This document shows, piece by piece, positions 46,701 through 57,427 of a DNA stretch of 64,000 nt. The stretch lies in NCBI GenBank assembly GCA_905250025.1, contig CAJNOJ010000097.1, positions 62,001 to 126,000 of the forward strand, written 5' to 3'. This DNA comes from Adineta ricciae. Lineage: Eukaryota; Rotifera; Eurotatoria; Adinetida; Adinetidae. The notes beneath the pieces are model-generated. The model searched no databases, was not told the DNA's origin, and worked only from the letters and a program-made list of their open reading frames with translations. Within the stretch, counting starts at the first letter, position 1. The number at the start of each line of letters is the position of its first letter. A program made the position numbers and the translations under genes.

Positions 46701-49700
46701 TGGTGGAGCGGGAAGATTCATGGATGTATGTGGAAGCATCTCACTGACTCGATTAGCTGGTTTCAATTGAATGGCTGCACTTGATGTCGATGATTTTGGT
46801 GGACGAATAGTAACTGGCGCGTCAAGTGGAGGTGGACTTTCGTCGTTATGTTTTTCTTTCCAATGTTTATTCAAACTTTTTCTCCATTTGTATAAATTAC
46901 CACATAATGAACAGGCAAATTTGACTAAAGGAAAACGAACGCTTGACTCAATGTCATCTTGTGAGATCAGTTAACTTACTAGCACTAGCATCGTCTGGAT
47001 CGGGCACACGACGGTATCTCGCAGGATCGACAGAGACGTTGTACGGACGTTTTCGATCAGGAGCAGCGAGTGTTTGTTGTGTTGTAGTTGAATGCGATGA
47101 AGTGACGGATAGATTAAGTTTCTTGTTTGTGCTAGCTGAAGGATTCTATACGAGAAGAGAGAAAGAATAATAGAGAGAGAGAAAAGAGAGAAGAGAATCG
47201 TGAGTACGGATTGGCTGATGAAAGAGTGAAAGTGAGAAGGCGCGCGCAAGAGAGAGAGAAAGAGATCACTGGCATCTTTTTTTATGAGTGCCCAATAATA
47301 ACAACCATGACCGAAAAAAAATGATCTTTCGAGCAGGTGTCAGTGAGCAGAAAAAAAGAAAACAGAACTATTTCTGATTGTTAGAGCCTTCTACACGAAT
47401 CAAATGAAAGAAAAATATCTCATGATATAGTGTTAAAATAGAATTACATGCGTGAGCGCAAGTTCTCATATTCTCAAGAGAAGAAGACATTTAGAGAAAA
47501 CGGAGAGACGCGTGTGTGTGTATTTTATCATTGAAACATCATCGTTTTAATCGAAAAAAATGCTCTGTGCACCTGCGAATGATAAGAAAATGAATTGATC
47601 TGTTCACATTCTGTTTTACTTGTTGTGTTGTTTTATTATTTTAACGATGAAGAAGACAGAATAAAAACGAAAGGTTTCACACATCATTACTGATTTTCTC
47701 TCTCGTGCGAGAAATTAAAAATTCACTTCAGATTAGTGTTCTGACATGGACACATAAAAATTTGATCCATTTTTATGATCTCGAATGGAAGTAATTAATC
47801 AAACGCTTCTGCTGAATGCGATTGAAAAATGAAACTTTTGAAATATGCATAAAATCAGAGTTCTAATCCGATGAAGTTTTTTTATGCAAATCTCTTGTAA
47901 TAGTAACTGTCTGACTGCTGTTTTTCTTTTTCTTTTTTACTTGAAAAGAAAGCGAGACATTTGCATTCACGGGGAAGAATGATAATTATCATAAAGGTTT
48001 GTTTCGTTCGCTGTTCGGTGATGTCATGAAGAAATTTCTTGTTTCGAACGACTAAAGATCAAACAAGAAGATCGAGAAAAGGCAACTGATGTCGATATAC
48101 TTAACGACGATCAGTTTTCAAGTGGATATATGGTAAAACAAGTGTCAACTTCAATCAGAAGATCAAGTGAAGAAAGATATTTAATATCCGATCAAGTCTT
48201 TTCTTCGACACAGAAGTTCACGTTTTTTTCTTCTCCTCTCTTCTTGAGAGAAAGATTATAATTGAAATCAATTTATGCAGGATTCAATTCATATCGAATT
48301 CGCTTATCTTGCGTACGGTTGTTTCTTTCGTAAGAAGAAAACAAGTCGATATGTTACTATTATCTCTTAAACGAATGATTTCAATTACGAGAAACTCAAT
48401 ACGATAAAAAAAGAAAGAAAGGATTTTGTCGATTACACGCTTCTTCTGTATTAGTATACATTAATATATTCACGTCTATTGGAAGCATTTTTCTCGATCG
48501 AACATGCGAATTCGATTGATAATGTGACGCGCAGAATGATTTGCTTACTTGTTCGTCATCGGAAATTTGTTCATCATTTTCGAAGATCATGGAATTTTGT
48601 TCTTTTGTATAAATATTGATAGAATCGTCATCTTCTATCTCAGCTTCAGATTCCACATGTCGGCCATTCGAGGATAAACTCGATTTGACTGTTGTCGCTG
48701 TCGCCGGTACGGTTGACGACGATGATGATGATGACGCTGCTGTCAATGGTTGATTGTTTGTTCTGAGAAAATCATATAAGAAATTAATCAAACGACTTTT
48801 TACATGGAATGAAAGATTCTTACTGATGAGAATTTAAATGTAGTTGATATTCAAATGAAGACAGTGAATAGTATCGACAGATATCACACAGAAAGACTTG
48901 CTCTTGTCTATGCTCGAATTTCATATGGGTTTTAAATTCGTTAATAATTGATGAAGAAAAGTCACATTCTTCACATTGACGAACAAGTCGAGAACGTGGA
49001 GCTAGTTGTTTTCGTCTAAAGATTGAAATTATTTATCAGAATTTTTCAAACAGAAATATTCGACTTGATTGCTAAATAGTATACCTTGTAAAGCTATAAT
49101 TATCTCATGGTTTGATTTTCAATTAGACTGGCAAGAGTCATAAATGTACTCAAATTCATAACTGTTATCTTTATAGATGTCGTCAGACGTAGTGTCCAGA
49201 AAAAAAAGAACTTCTTGTCGTTAAAGTTCTTCCGATTGACTTTACTCGTCATTTCGAGTGAAAATGGATGTACAGTAATAGTTAAAATACTTCGAGCCTG
49301 AATACAGCTGCATTCGAACTTTCCAGGTACATTTTTGTGTTCCTGTGTGGTTATAACTATTACCTGCTACTTCTACCGGTTGTTTCTCCATGTATCAGTT
49401 TCTGCATATTGTTTTGGCTGCCATTGTTATTATTTGAATTCGACTTGTCCGATTGAGCATCACAATCACTGGAATAAACAAAGAGAATATATCAGCATAA
49501 CACTTGTCTAACACATTATCAGTATTGTTGTTGATATCATATCTTATTTAGGTAATGATCAACAGAAAAGGAAGAGAGATCCTCGTATGAAGGCAAAGGT
49601 GTTGTTGAATTTTCAAGATTGAATGTTTATTTAACATACATTCGTTTGATCAAAGATGAAACATTCGAAGCTTCTCCCTTTTTATTTGCTTTTTTTTCGG

Positions 49701-49712
49701 AAACATTTAAAT
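43717..49712 (-). CDS. Large C2H2 zinc-finger transcription factor, about 12 fingers (5' end not found)
   Basis: Twelve exons are supported in phase: 49640-49712, 49364-49468, 48824-49015, 48549-48762, 46980-47145, 45177-46924, 44704-45120, 44172-44648, 44067-44115, 43959-44006, 43791-43906, 43717-43737. They encode about 1208 residues. C2H2 fingers bind DNA in the nucleus. Fingers are seen at QCEECDFSSSIINEFKTHMK, VFLCDICRYYSL, FACSLCGNLYKWRKSLNKHW, VFICSICEQRFLAVESINEH, LKCIQCDFVGRWPTELQKH, FKCLVCSLTYKWRWDLAKHW, FQCRWCDYRGRWRSELIQH, YHCSACPYASSWKWDVQKHV, LACQQCPFAANSMAELRRH, YHCFNCDYKSKWKCDVKKH, LRCRQCDYEAEDLSDLLVH and YECSKCDYTVNNDRQYFLNH. Many carry Trp in the recognition-helix lead (KWRWDL, RWRSEL, KWDV). 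Between them are acidic runs, poly-Gln, poly-Ser and Pro-rich linkers. The first coding exon lies upstream of 49712 and is unresolved. I do not recognise an orthologue. Confidence 0.85.
47146..48548 (-). other. Long intron (1.4 kb) of the zinc-finger gene
   Basis: A phase-0 intron much longer than the others in this gene. It includes a GA-rich stretch near 47160-47265 and no exon that keeps frame with both sides. Regulatory content is possible but not visible. Confidence 0.5.
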
Positions 49713-51629
49713 CTGATGGACGAAAACAATAGTAAAATGAAAGATTTTAATCTTTTCACATCAACAGTCATTAAGCCCAACGGCGGCAGAGACACCGATG
49801 AAGCAGACACATTCACATGTAGAGAGGTCGATTGAATCAAATGATAATTCATATGGTCAGACATCGACCAGGCATGACATTAGACTTTACNACACACGCG
49901 ATCTGATTCTTTGCAAACAAATGAAGAGAAAATGACAGTAGAAATAGAAGAAGAAAAATCCCTCCAATACATAAGAAGCATTGTTGCACATTCAAGGGAT
50001 TGACAATGAGATGTTGGAGTAAAAGAAGAGGTTGATTATGGTGGGAGGAAGCAAAGGCAATGTTCAGAGTAAATGTATGTGTACTCTGCCGGTCGGAATT
50101 TTCTTCGTTGTATTATGTCAACAATTAGAAGAGAAAAAAAGACGAAGGAAAAAAAGGAAAAGAAAGAAGACACAAACGAACGAAAAGAATCATCATCAGA
50201 TGATCATATCTTCGTTGCCGACGACGTCTTCTAAAGCTTGACATTTTTCGTAGCAGACACGTTCTTGGGAAGAAGCGTATATATAAATACGGTAAAGAAG
50301 ACACAAAAAGAAAAGAAAAAGGACTGCGAAAAAAGGTCAGAGATTATGGAAGAAAACGAACGAAAAGGATTATTCCTTCTTGTTCTACTTCAACACGAAC
50401 GTTGTCTATCATACCGAAAAGGGGAAGGATGTCAATTCCAAGAAGGACTATTCCGAATGTTTACATTCAGATTTACTCTGCTAACGAAAACGTAGTGAGT
50501 AAACAGAGAGAAGAAGGAGATTACTGCGAAGGAATTTTGCATGCGTTGTCTTTATTTATGGCAAGACGAAAAAAAAAAGAGAAACAGAAGGACACTGCCA
50601 GAGATAATCGAATTTTACGAGCGTTATATAGCGAAAAAAATGAATACGAGAGAGAGAGAGAAAGAGAATTGTGTGGCACATGGAACTTCTTGTTGTTGAC
50701 ATAAGAAGGCAGTCAGGCAGCAGTTATAGACTGATAAATGGTCTTATCTTTCGGGTGCTGAAGCGGGCAGCACCACAAACGTCTCACATATACACACATA
50801 CATGCACTTCAAATCTTTTTCATTTTAAAAACAGAACGAGAGAGAGAGAGAGAAAGAAGGAAAGATCATAAAAGTGGTGGAATTCGAAAGAGATTAGAAT
50901 TGACGCATCCACTTTAAAATCTACTTGAACATAATGATAGTCCGAAAAGAAGAAACGAATTTCTTTAAAAGAATTTATTTGCCAATATCTACTAACTGAA
51001 GACATGTTTCGTCAATGTTGACTTAGCAAGGATCGAGGCAATGATATACATCTACCGTTGTTCTGTGTTCTGTCGCTTTTCACGTGTTTTAACCGAATAT
51101 AAATACACTGGCATTGTTTTTTTCTTATTATTAGACGAAAGTATAAAAAAGAATTGCTGGCTGAAGAATGTTGACGAAAACACGTCGTATGTTTCGTTTC
51201 TTGTTTGATGAACATTCAATTAATTTCCCACCTGCAGATCGTTTTCGTTTCAATTAAGTAATATATGCATTTGATGATGATTATCTGTGCTTCGATCAAA
51301 TTTCATTCGTTATTTTCTTGAAAGTGAGCCATTCGATCGAAACATGTTCCTGACATATCAAAGTCAATAGTTCGTGTAATCATTCTATGAAAAAGCCTAT
51401 TTTATTTTATTAATTAACAGGTAATCAGCAATATTTCGTAACGAAGATGTATATGATAAGCATAATTAGGAAAAATTCGAGACTAGGAAGCAAAAAAGAA
51501 ATCACCTTTCTCACGGAATGTGACGCGGAGAGAAAAATATCATTCGTATGTGTTTTCGTTAGGAGTTATACGGCCTACTAGAAGCGTCAATTTGCGTGTG
51601 TAGCCCTCGAAAGTAAAATTTCAATTACA
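49713..51629. other. Presumed 5' part of the zinc-finger gene and spacer
   Basis: Should contain the missing first exon(s) of the zinc-finger gene. A frame at 49682-49864 (-) begins MSDHMNYHLIQSTSLHVNV but does not join in phase to the exon at 49712. The region is rich in GA/AAG simple sequence and has one undetermined base at 49891. Confidence 0.4.
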
Positions 51630-52568
51630 TTAAGTCTCTTGCGATCGTTGATCGAGAATTGATTCTGACGTATTCTGACGCGATGTTTGACGTTTTTGAT
51701 TCCGTCGAAATATACTTCGAATTTTCGGTGTGATGCACGCGAGCACGATCGTTGTAAGCGTCAAATCAATGGATATGTTCAACAGTTGAATATCATAAAC
51801 AAACGACGTTAAATAGCCAGTAATTATATAGATAAATAATATAACTAACGATGGAATACCAACGAGGATTAAGCAGAACAGAAGAATAAGAGTACGTCTG
51901 ATAACTATCATATTTCGTTGATTCGCTTTGCGTCGTTTTCGATGAAGAGGACTGGTTTGTTGAACATACCGAATAATGTAAGTATAAATAATAATGATGA
52001 TCAAAAGAGGTTCGATATAGATAGTAAAAGCTGCTAAAAACATGCCTCGAAGGTTTTTGAACGAAATCCAACAATTATAGTCGAAGGGTTGATATTGAAA
52101 ATCGTTGAACAATATATGCGGAGCAATGAATATTAAGGATAATAGCCATTGCAAAAGAATGGCAATATGAAAAACTTTCTTTGATTGTAAGATTTTCTTG
52201 CGATAGAAAACAACGCGAAACAGACGAAAGATTGCTTGAAGAACAAACGAATGAAAAAATGAGCAGAAACAAACGTGAGTTAAATACGCACGCATTTGAC
52301 ACCAACGGTCAAAAAATGATGTCGAAGGGTGAGCATGGCCATAAATGTTCCGTATAACAATATCAAACAATGTTAAAGAAAAGATGATGATTGAAAGGTA
52401 AGTATTGCATGTTAAAAGAAGCGAAACATTCGACAGCGATAGACGTTTGAAGAAGAATATCAACAGAAGGATGACAAATGATATAAAACAACTCAATGAA
52501 ATGAATGATAGATTAATACTATTCAAAATCAATGACAATGGCATCATGTCTGTGAGCATCACTCTCAT
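51630..52568 (-). CDS. Orphan seven-helix receptor (divergent class A-like GPCR)
   Basis: A 312-residue open frame with seven hydrophobic segments. The first helix ends FVILLLIFFF. Helix 3 starts after a Cys in FDRWCQMRAYL, matching the conserved disulphide position, and ends in FRLFRVVF rather than DRY. A second-loop Cys (YNCWISF) completes the disulphide. Helix 5 contains a Pro in EPLLIIIIIYTYII, helix 6 is LILLFCLILVGIPSL, and helix 7 ends in LACITPKIRSIF. The receptor fold is well supported; the coupling motif is degenerate. The ATG at 52568 is directly preceded by an acceptor-like TTTCAG, so an upstream untranslated exon is likely. It resembles lineage-expanded orphan receptors rather than any named peptide receptor. 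Confidence 0.78.
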   Translation of the reverse strand: MRVMLTDMMPLSLILNSINLSFISLSCFISFVILLLIFFFKRLSLSNVSLLLTCNTYLSIIIFSLTLFDIVIRNIYGHAHPSTSFFDRWCQMRAYLTHVCFCSFFHSFVLQAIFRLFRVVFYRKKILQSKKVFHIAILLQWLLSLIFIAPHILFNDFQYQPFDYNCWISFKNLRGMFLAAFTIYIEPLLIIIIIYTYIIRYVQQTSPLHRKRRKANQRNMIVIRRTLILLFCLILVGIPSLVILFIYIITGYLTSFVYDIQLLNISIDLTLTTIVLACITPKIRSIFRRNQKRQTSRQNTSESILDQRSQET

Positions 52569-53525
52569 CTGAAATGCGACGACAGTTTGGAAATTTCTCA
52601 CCGAACAGTGACGGTCTTTCTTTCTTATACTATGAATATAGTAGAAATAATCAGATTCCTACCAGACGTCTATGGTGTGTGTCAGTACGAAAAGAACATC
52701 GAGAAAAAAGTGTAAGGAACACAAGTTCTAGTTCTGCTTAATAACAATTCTACAGTGTGGGCTGAACCAAAACGAACGATGGCGGGGTCTGGCTGTTTTC
52801 AGAATAATTTAATCGGCTTCTACTTATTTAAGTAGAGAATATTAGCTTAATAATTAACGTTCCATTGATCAACCTTTTCATGTATACTCTTTAAGTAGAG
52901 CTTCTGGTATTTCAGAACTAAGACTACAAATTTTCTCTGTCTAGTGATGAACGTTAGCCTTGCAGTTATAAACAAGAATTCTATTATCGATCAGAGATTA
53001 GCACTTGATGAAAAGTATGATCAGACCACTCATTATTCCAAAAAGTAGACATGAGCTTCATTATATTCATGGCTGCAAATTCTTTCTGAAATATTTGCTA
53101 GCTGAAAACATGTTTCTTTTCTCGTTGATCGAAACTGAACGTTCTTCAGACTTTGTAGGTCACATTCTAACTCGTACTAGATTGAGGACAATCATTTTCT
53201 ATAGTAGAGTCTTCATTGTTACCCAAAATAGCAGTCTCTTATTTTCTTATTAATTGACATGAAGAGTATTTGAGAAAGCCATGTTTATTTACTCATATTG
53301 TCTACTATCATTGTACTTCAGACCGTGGGGTTCAAAATTTTTACCAGAAACATGCTCCAATTCTACAGATTCTTCGGTTATAATCAAGCAAACCATATAT
53401 CTATCATGCTCCTGTTCAAACTTTCTTCGCTAATCTGAGATTGACTCGTATTCTGTGAGTTTCATGTGAAGACGTTCTTAAAGATCAAGCGAGTCTCTCT
53501 CTTGTTTTTTTCGAATAAAAAAAAT
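52569..53525. other. Intergenic spacer
   Basis: Separates two minus-strand genes. AT-rich, no supported gene; the promoter of the orphan receptor should lie in the left part. Confidence 0.4.
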
Positions 53526-54710
53526 TTAAGACAGAATTTTCTTTTGCGGTGTTCCCATTTTATATATATTGAAATCATCTTTCCCTTCATACAATCGTTC
53601 GAAGGAATAGACTGTATCATTTGACGGGACTAGCTCGGTTAAACCAAAATTTTCATCGGAAAATGAAAGTAAACCGATAGCATCTTTTGTTTGGATTAAA
53701 CCAATTCGAAATAGATATTGTTGATCCCATGGTTCTGTGTTGGTTGAACTTGTGACGTAAATGTACTCTTCATCTGCACAGAGATTATTTGGGATTTGTT
53801 CGAGCATTTTAGGATAATCGGGAAACAACTGACGTAAATTAAATTCTAGAGTTACATGACGAGTGTAAAGATTATAGATGAAAAGATTTGTTTCATCATC
53901 GATAGCAGCAATGCATGTTGAATTAATCGTGTCTAAATGAAATGATAAAGCTTTTGAGAGAAAATCTAAAGATATTTCTGATAGATATTTGTTGATTTCC
54001 CATGAAGTAGATGAACTGATGTTCAAAGTGTATGCTACGTATCCATCAAATAAGAAAAATAATTGTGATGGTTCATTGGGAGATGGACTCGGTAATAACC
54101 AATTACCATAGGAATTGTTCGATGGCAGCCGACCATCTATTATCTTAGGTTTACTCAGTTCATTGGTAGTTAGATCCCTAGAAATGACAATGAAACATTG
54201 TACAGATTAAACCGCAAACTCAACATACCATTGCCAAAGATTTGCTATGATTTTATTCTTTTCTGGTATAGCTTGTATCCATACAAATTTAGTAAATGTT
54301 TGGAAAGAGAAAAGTCGTTGCATATTCTCGTTGATTGTCATCGAGCGTAGATCAATTCCTTGCAAGAATGTTCCTCCTTCGGGTTTATAAGGATTTTCAA
54401 TGAAACCGACAAATAAAAAATCGTCCGTAAATGGAAGAAGAAAGAACTGTTGTCGCCAAATTGTATCATTATAATGATAGGGTAAAATGCATCGACCAAC
54501 TGGAAGCATAGTCGATGTATTTAATTTTACCAATTGATACGGTTCCTCGTATGTATAAAGTAAATAAATGAATGTTCGATTCGAAGAGAGACCACCGATG
54601 TCATTGATATATGAAATTGATTCATTAACAGTGATCAAAATTTCGAAATTGTTATTTGCAAAACTAGCAGAGATAAGAAAACAAAAGCAAATTAGTGCTA
54701 CCGAATTCAT
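53526..54710 (-). CDS. Secreted protein of unknown family, possible beta-propeller
   Basis: Two exons (54229-54710, 53526-54177) give 1134 nt and 377 residues. The ATG at 54710 is chosen because it starts directly on a signal peptide (MNSVALICFCFLISASFA); a longer frame upstream would bury it. The mature protein has many N-glycosylation sites (NRTF, NTST, NDTI, NISS, NSTC, NDTV) and a repeating pattern of short strands with aromatic and hydrophobic ends (FLFVGFIENPY, QLFFLFDGYVAYTL, EEYIYVTSSTN, QQYLFRIGLIQ). That looks like a beta-propeller, but no defining motif is present. It has few cysteines and no membrane anchor. Function unknown. Confidence 0.7.
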
Positions 54711-55839
54711 CTTGCCAAACGCACAATGATCGTGCTTATCTTTTTTCAACTTTCGAATAGATAACAATGTGTGTGTGTATAAAACGTGTCGAAGACCGTG
54801 TAATTGATCTAAATAACCACCAAAAGACTCGTTCTGTCAAACCATTAATTGAATATTACAGTCGTTTGGAGAGATCTGACGATGATATAAATAGGCATTT
54901 CCTTTCTTAGAGAAGAATGCATCCATATGAATACTCAAAACACCTAAGAGATGTTTTCGAAACATCAAGGAAGACATCGCTTGAGTAGAACTGATACACA
55001 GAATTCTAAGAATAAACACCGTTACATCAATTTATCACAACGAACGATGAACCCGTCGTTACCTATTATTTCATCATCGATATGCATTCGTACGTCTTCA
55101 AAGAACTAAATGAGTACAATCCGTTACTATATTGAGAATTAGCTAGTCTATGTTCGTTTCGATTCAATGATGACTAATTCGCAGATTTTCAATCATTATC
55201 CTTCGGGCATAAGCTACTTATATGTTTCCGTCTTACGCGAAACGATCCTATTCACTCTCGACAATCTCTTGAAAGGTTTTCTTGTCATTTTCTTTCCCTA
55301 TCTATCGCTCATATAAAATCAACAGTCATTTACACATAATCAGAATGGAAGATCATTGTCATTTTTGTTTCTTCTTTCGCATCTTGTGACATCGAAGAAA
55401 ACAGATTTACAAATATCGATGGACGTCGAAAGAGTGACGTGTCATTAGTGATGAGTAGACTATCAGATTGATTCTTTCTTATTTTGTGCTGTTGCTCCTG
55501 CTGCTACTATTATTGTTGTTGTTGTTGTTGTTGTTTGAGACGAACATCAACATCATCGTTTTCTCAGCGTTACTCTATACTTTTTCATCGGAACCCTGCG
55601 GCCTGTCAGCCAATTTTTTTTTCGACATATAATGAATGAACAAAAAGGGAGTGATGATGTTGACGGAATAGATCCAAATGCAAAACGACTCATATAGACG
55701 GCGACGAAGAAAAAGAAGAAGCAGCATGAACATGAAGAAAATGACTAAAATCAGATTCTTTTTCAGTACAGACGTCGAGTAACATGATGCGAATGACAAG
55801 CGAATGAACATTATTTAAGACAATTTACTTTTCAAAACA
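54711..55839. other. Divergent promoter region
   Basis: 1.1 kb between the secreted-protein gene (-) and the tachykinin-type receptor gene (+). It contains a GTT run near 55512-55535 and a hydrophobic minus-strand frame at 55575-55811 without other support. Confidence 0.45.
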
Positions 55840-57280
55840 ATGAGTAACTTGACGGTTACAAATTCGACTTTCAACGAAGGTTTTTATATCTCTAGTTTGC
55901 CTCTATTTGTACAAGTGAGAAACATTGCCTTCTTCTCTCACTTACATATTCCAGTTTTCCTCATTTTCAGTGTATCTTTTTATTCTTATTTGCTATTGTT
56001 GTCCTATTAGCTGTCTGTGGAAATAGTATTGTTATTTGGATTGTTCTTGCACATCGTCGTATGAGAACGCCGACGAATTATTTTCTTGTTAATCTTGCTT
56101 ACGCGGATGTACTCAACGCACTTTTCAACATTCCGTTCAATGGCTACTATATGGTAGCTCAAACTTTTTGGCCGTTCGGAAGTATCATGTGCGTGCTAGT
56201 ACAAGCTGTTTCTCATATATCCATCGCTGCCAATGTTCTCACATATGTGGCTATTAGTTTAGACAGGTAAGACAACGCTCTCGATGAAGTTAATTCTCAT
56301 CTAATTGTTAGATATTCGGCAATTATTCATCCGTTGCGTACAAAACTAACTCATACACAAACGATTATGATCATCTGTGGTATATGGATCATGTCTTTAC
56401 TTGTCTCATCCCCAGCGATTCGATCATTCAGTACAGTCAAATATGATTGCAAAATCGACGATATTGAAAGTCATAAAAAGTAAAGAATAAGCTTGCTTGA
56501 TTTGCATGGATGACTAGGCTTTAATCAGGTTCGAATGGATCTTCTTTTGCGTGACTTACATATGCCCAATTATGATTCTAACAATTACTTATATGCGAAT
56601 AGCAGTAGAACTTTGGGGACAAACTGGTATGTGCCGACCGTTATGCTATAATGGATGATCGAATTGAAATTTTTTTTCTAGCTATTGGAGAAGTAACAGC
56701 ACGTCAACGAGATTCCATTCGATCGAAACGAAAAGTAGTTAAAATGCTCATCGCTGTCGTGCTGATCTTTGGAATTTGTTGGTAAGTGACGAGAAAACAT
56801 GAGATAATCTCTCGGTTGCTATTGCTTTTCGGTTTCAGGTTTCCTCAACAATTATATTTCATCCTCGTTTCGATCTATGAAACTATTCCACAATGGCCGG
56901 GTACGCCCTACGTTTATCTTATTTCGTATTTCTTTGCCATGAGCAATTCAATGTACAACCCCTTTCTCTATTGTTCCATGAATAATCGGTAAAACAACAT
57001 GTACCCTTCGTTAACTTAACTTATGCGAATGTTTAGATTTCGAAATGGTTTTCGTAGTGCATTTCGCTGTTGCCCGTGTGTCAAGTGGTCGCCTGAATAT
57101 GCCACCGTAGGTCATGTTTCCTGTCGCAGTGGATCTGAACCAACAGCGCTCAGTACACTCTACTCATCTCAGCGTAAAAGTCGAACAGTTGGTTCAGCAA
57201 ATTCTCCGCAACAATCGATTGTTACAGAATTGTCTGTCAATTTCACTCGACATCCACGACAATACGAAACAAAAAATTAA
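55840..57280 (+). CDS. Tachykinin-receptor-like GPCR
   Basis: Seven exons (55840-55914, 55971-56266, 56312-56479, 56529-56626, 56682-56781, 56839-56988, 57037-57280) give 1131 nt and 376 residues. All class A landmarks are intact: CGNSIVIWIVLAHRRMRTPT in helix 1, NYFLVNLAYADV in helix 2, Cys in GSIMCVLVQA before helix 3, DRY at 123-125, FGICWFPQQLYFIL in helix 6 and NSMYNPFLYCSMNNRFR in helix 7. The stretch HRRMRTxTNYFLVNLA and the post-helix-7 NNRFRNGFRSAFRCCPC, with its palmitoylation cysteines, are typical of tachykinin (neurokinin) receptors and close relatives. The N terminus carries N-glycosylation sites. A tachykinin-type peptide is the likely ligand, but NPY-like or other relatives are not excluded. 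Confidence 0.88.
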
Positions 57281-57427
57281 CACTTTTTTTTTCTTGCTGC
57301 ATAATGGACATTTTTTTTTATTGATGTTGTCAAAGAAAATAACAGGAACAGTAAATATAGAGACATTAGAATTCAGTATGATTTTGCAAAAATAGAACGA
57401 AGGAAAAGTTGATATTTGATCTGTTGT

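Noticed and set aside
49682-49864. First exon of the zinc-finger gene
   Set aside because: The frame does not join the 49712 acceptor in the needed phase, so the true first exon stays open.
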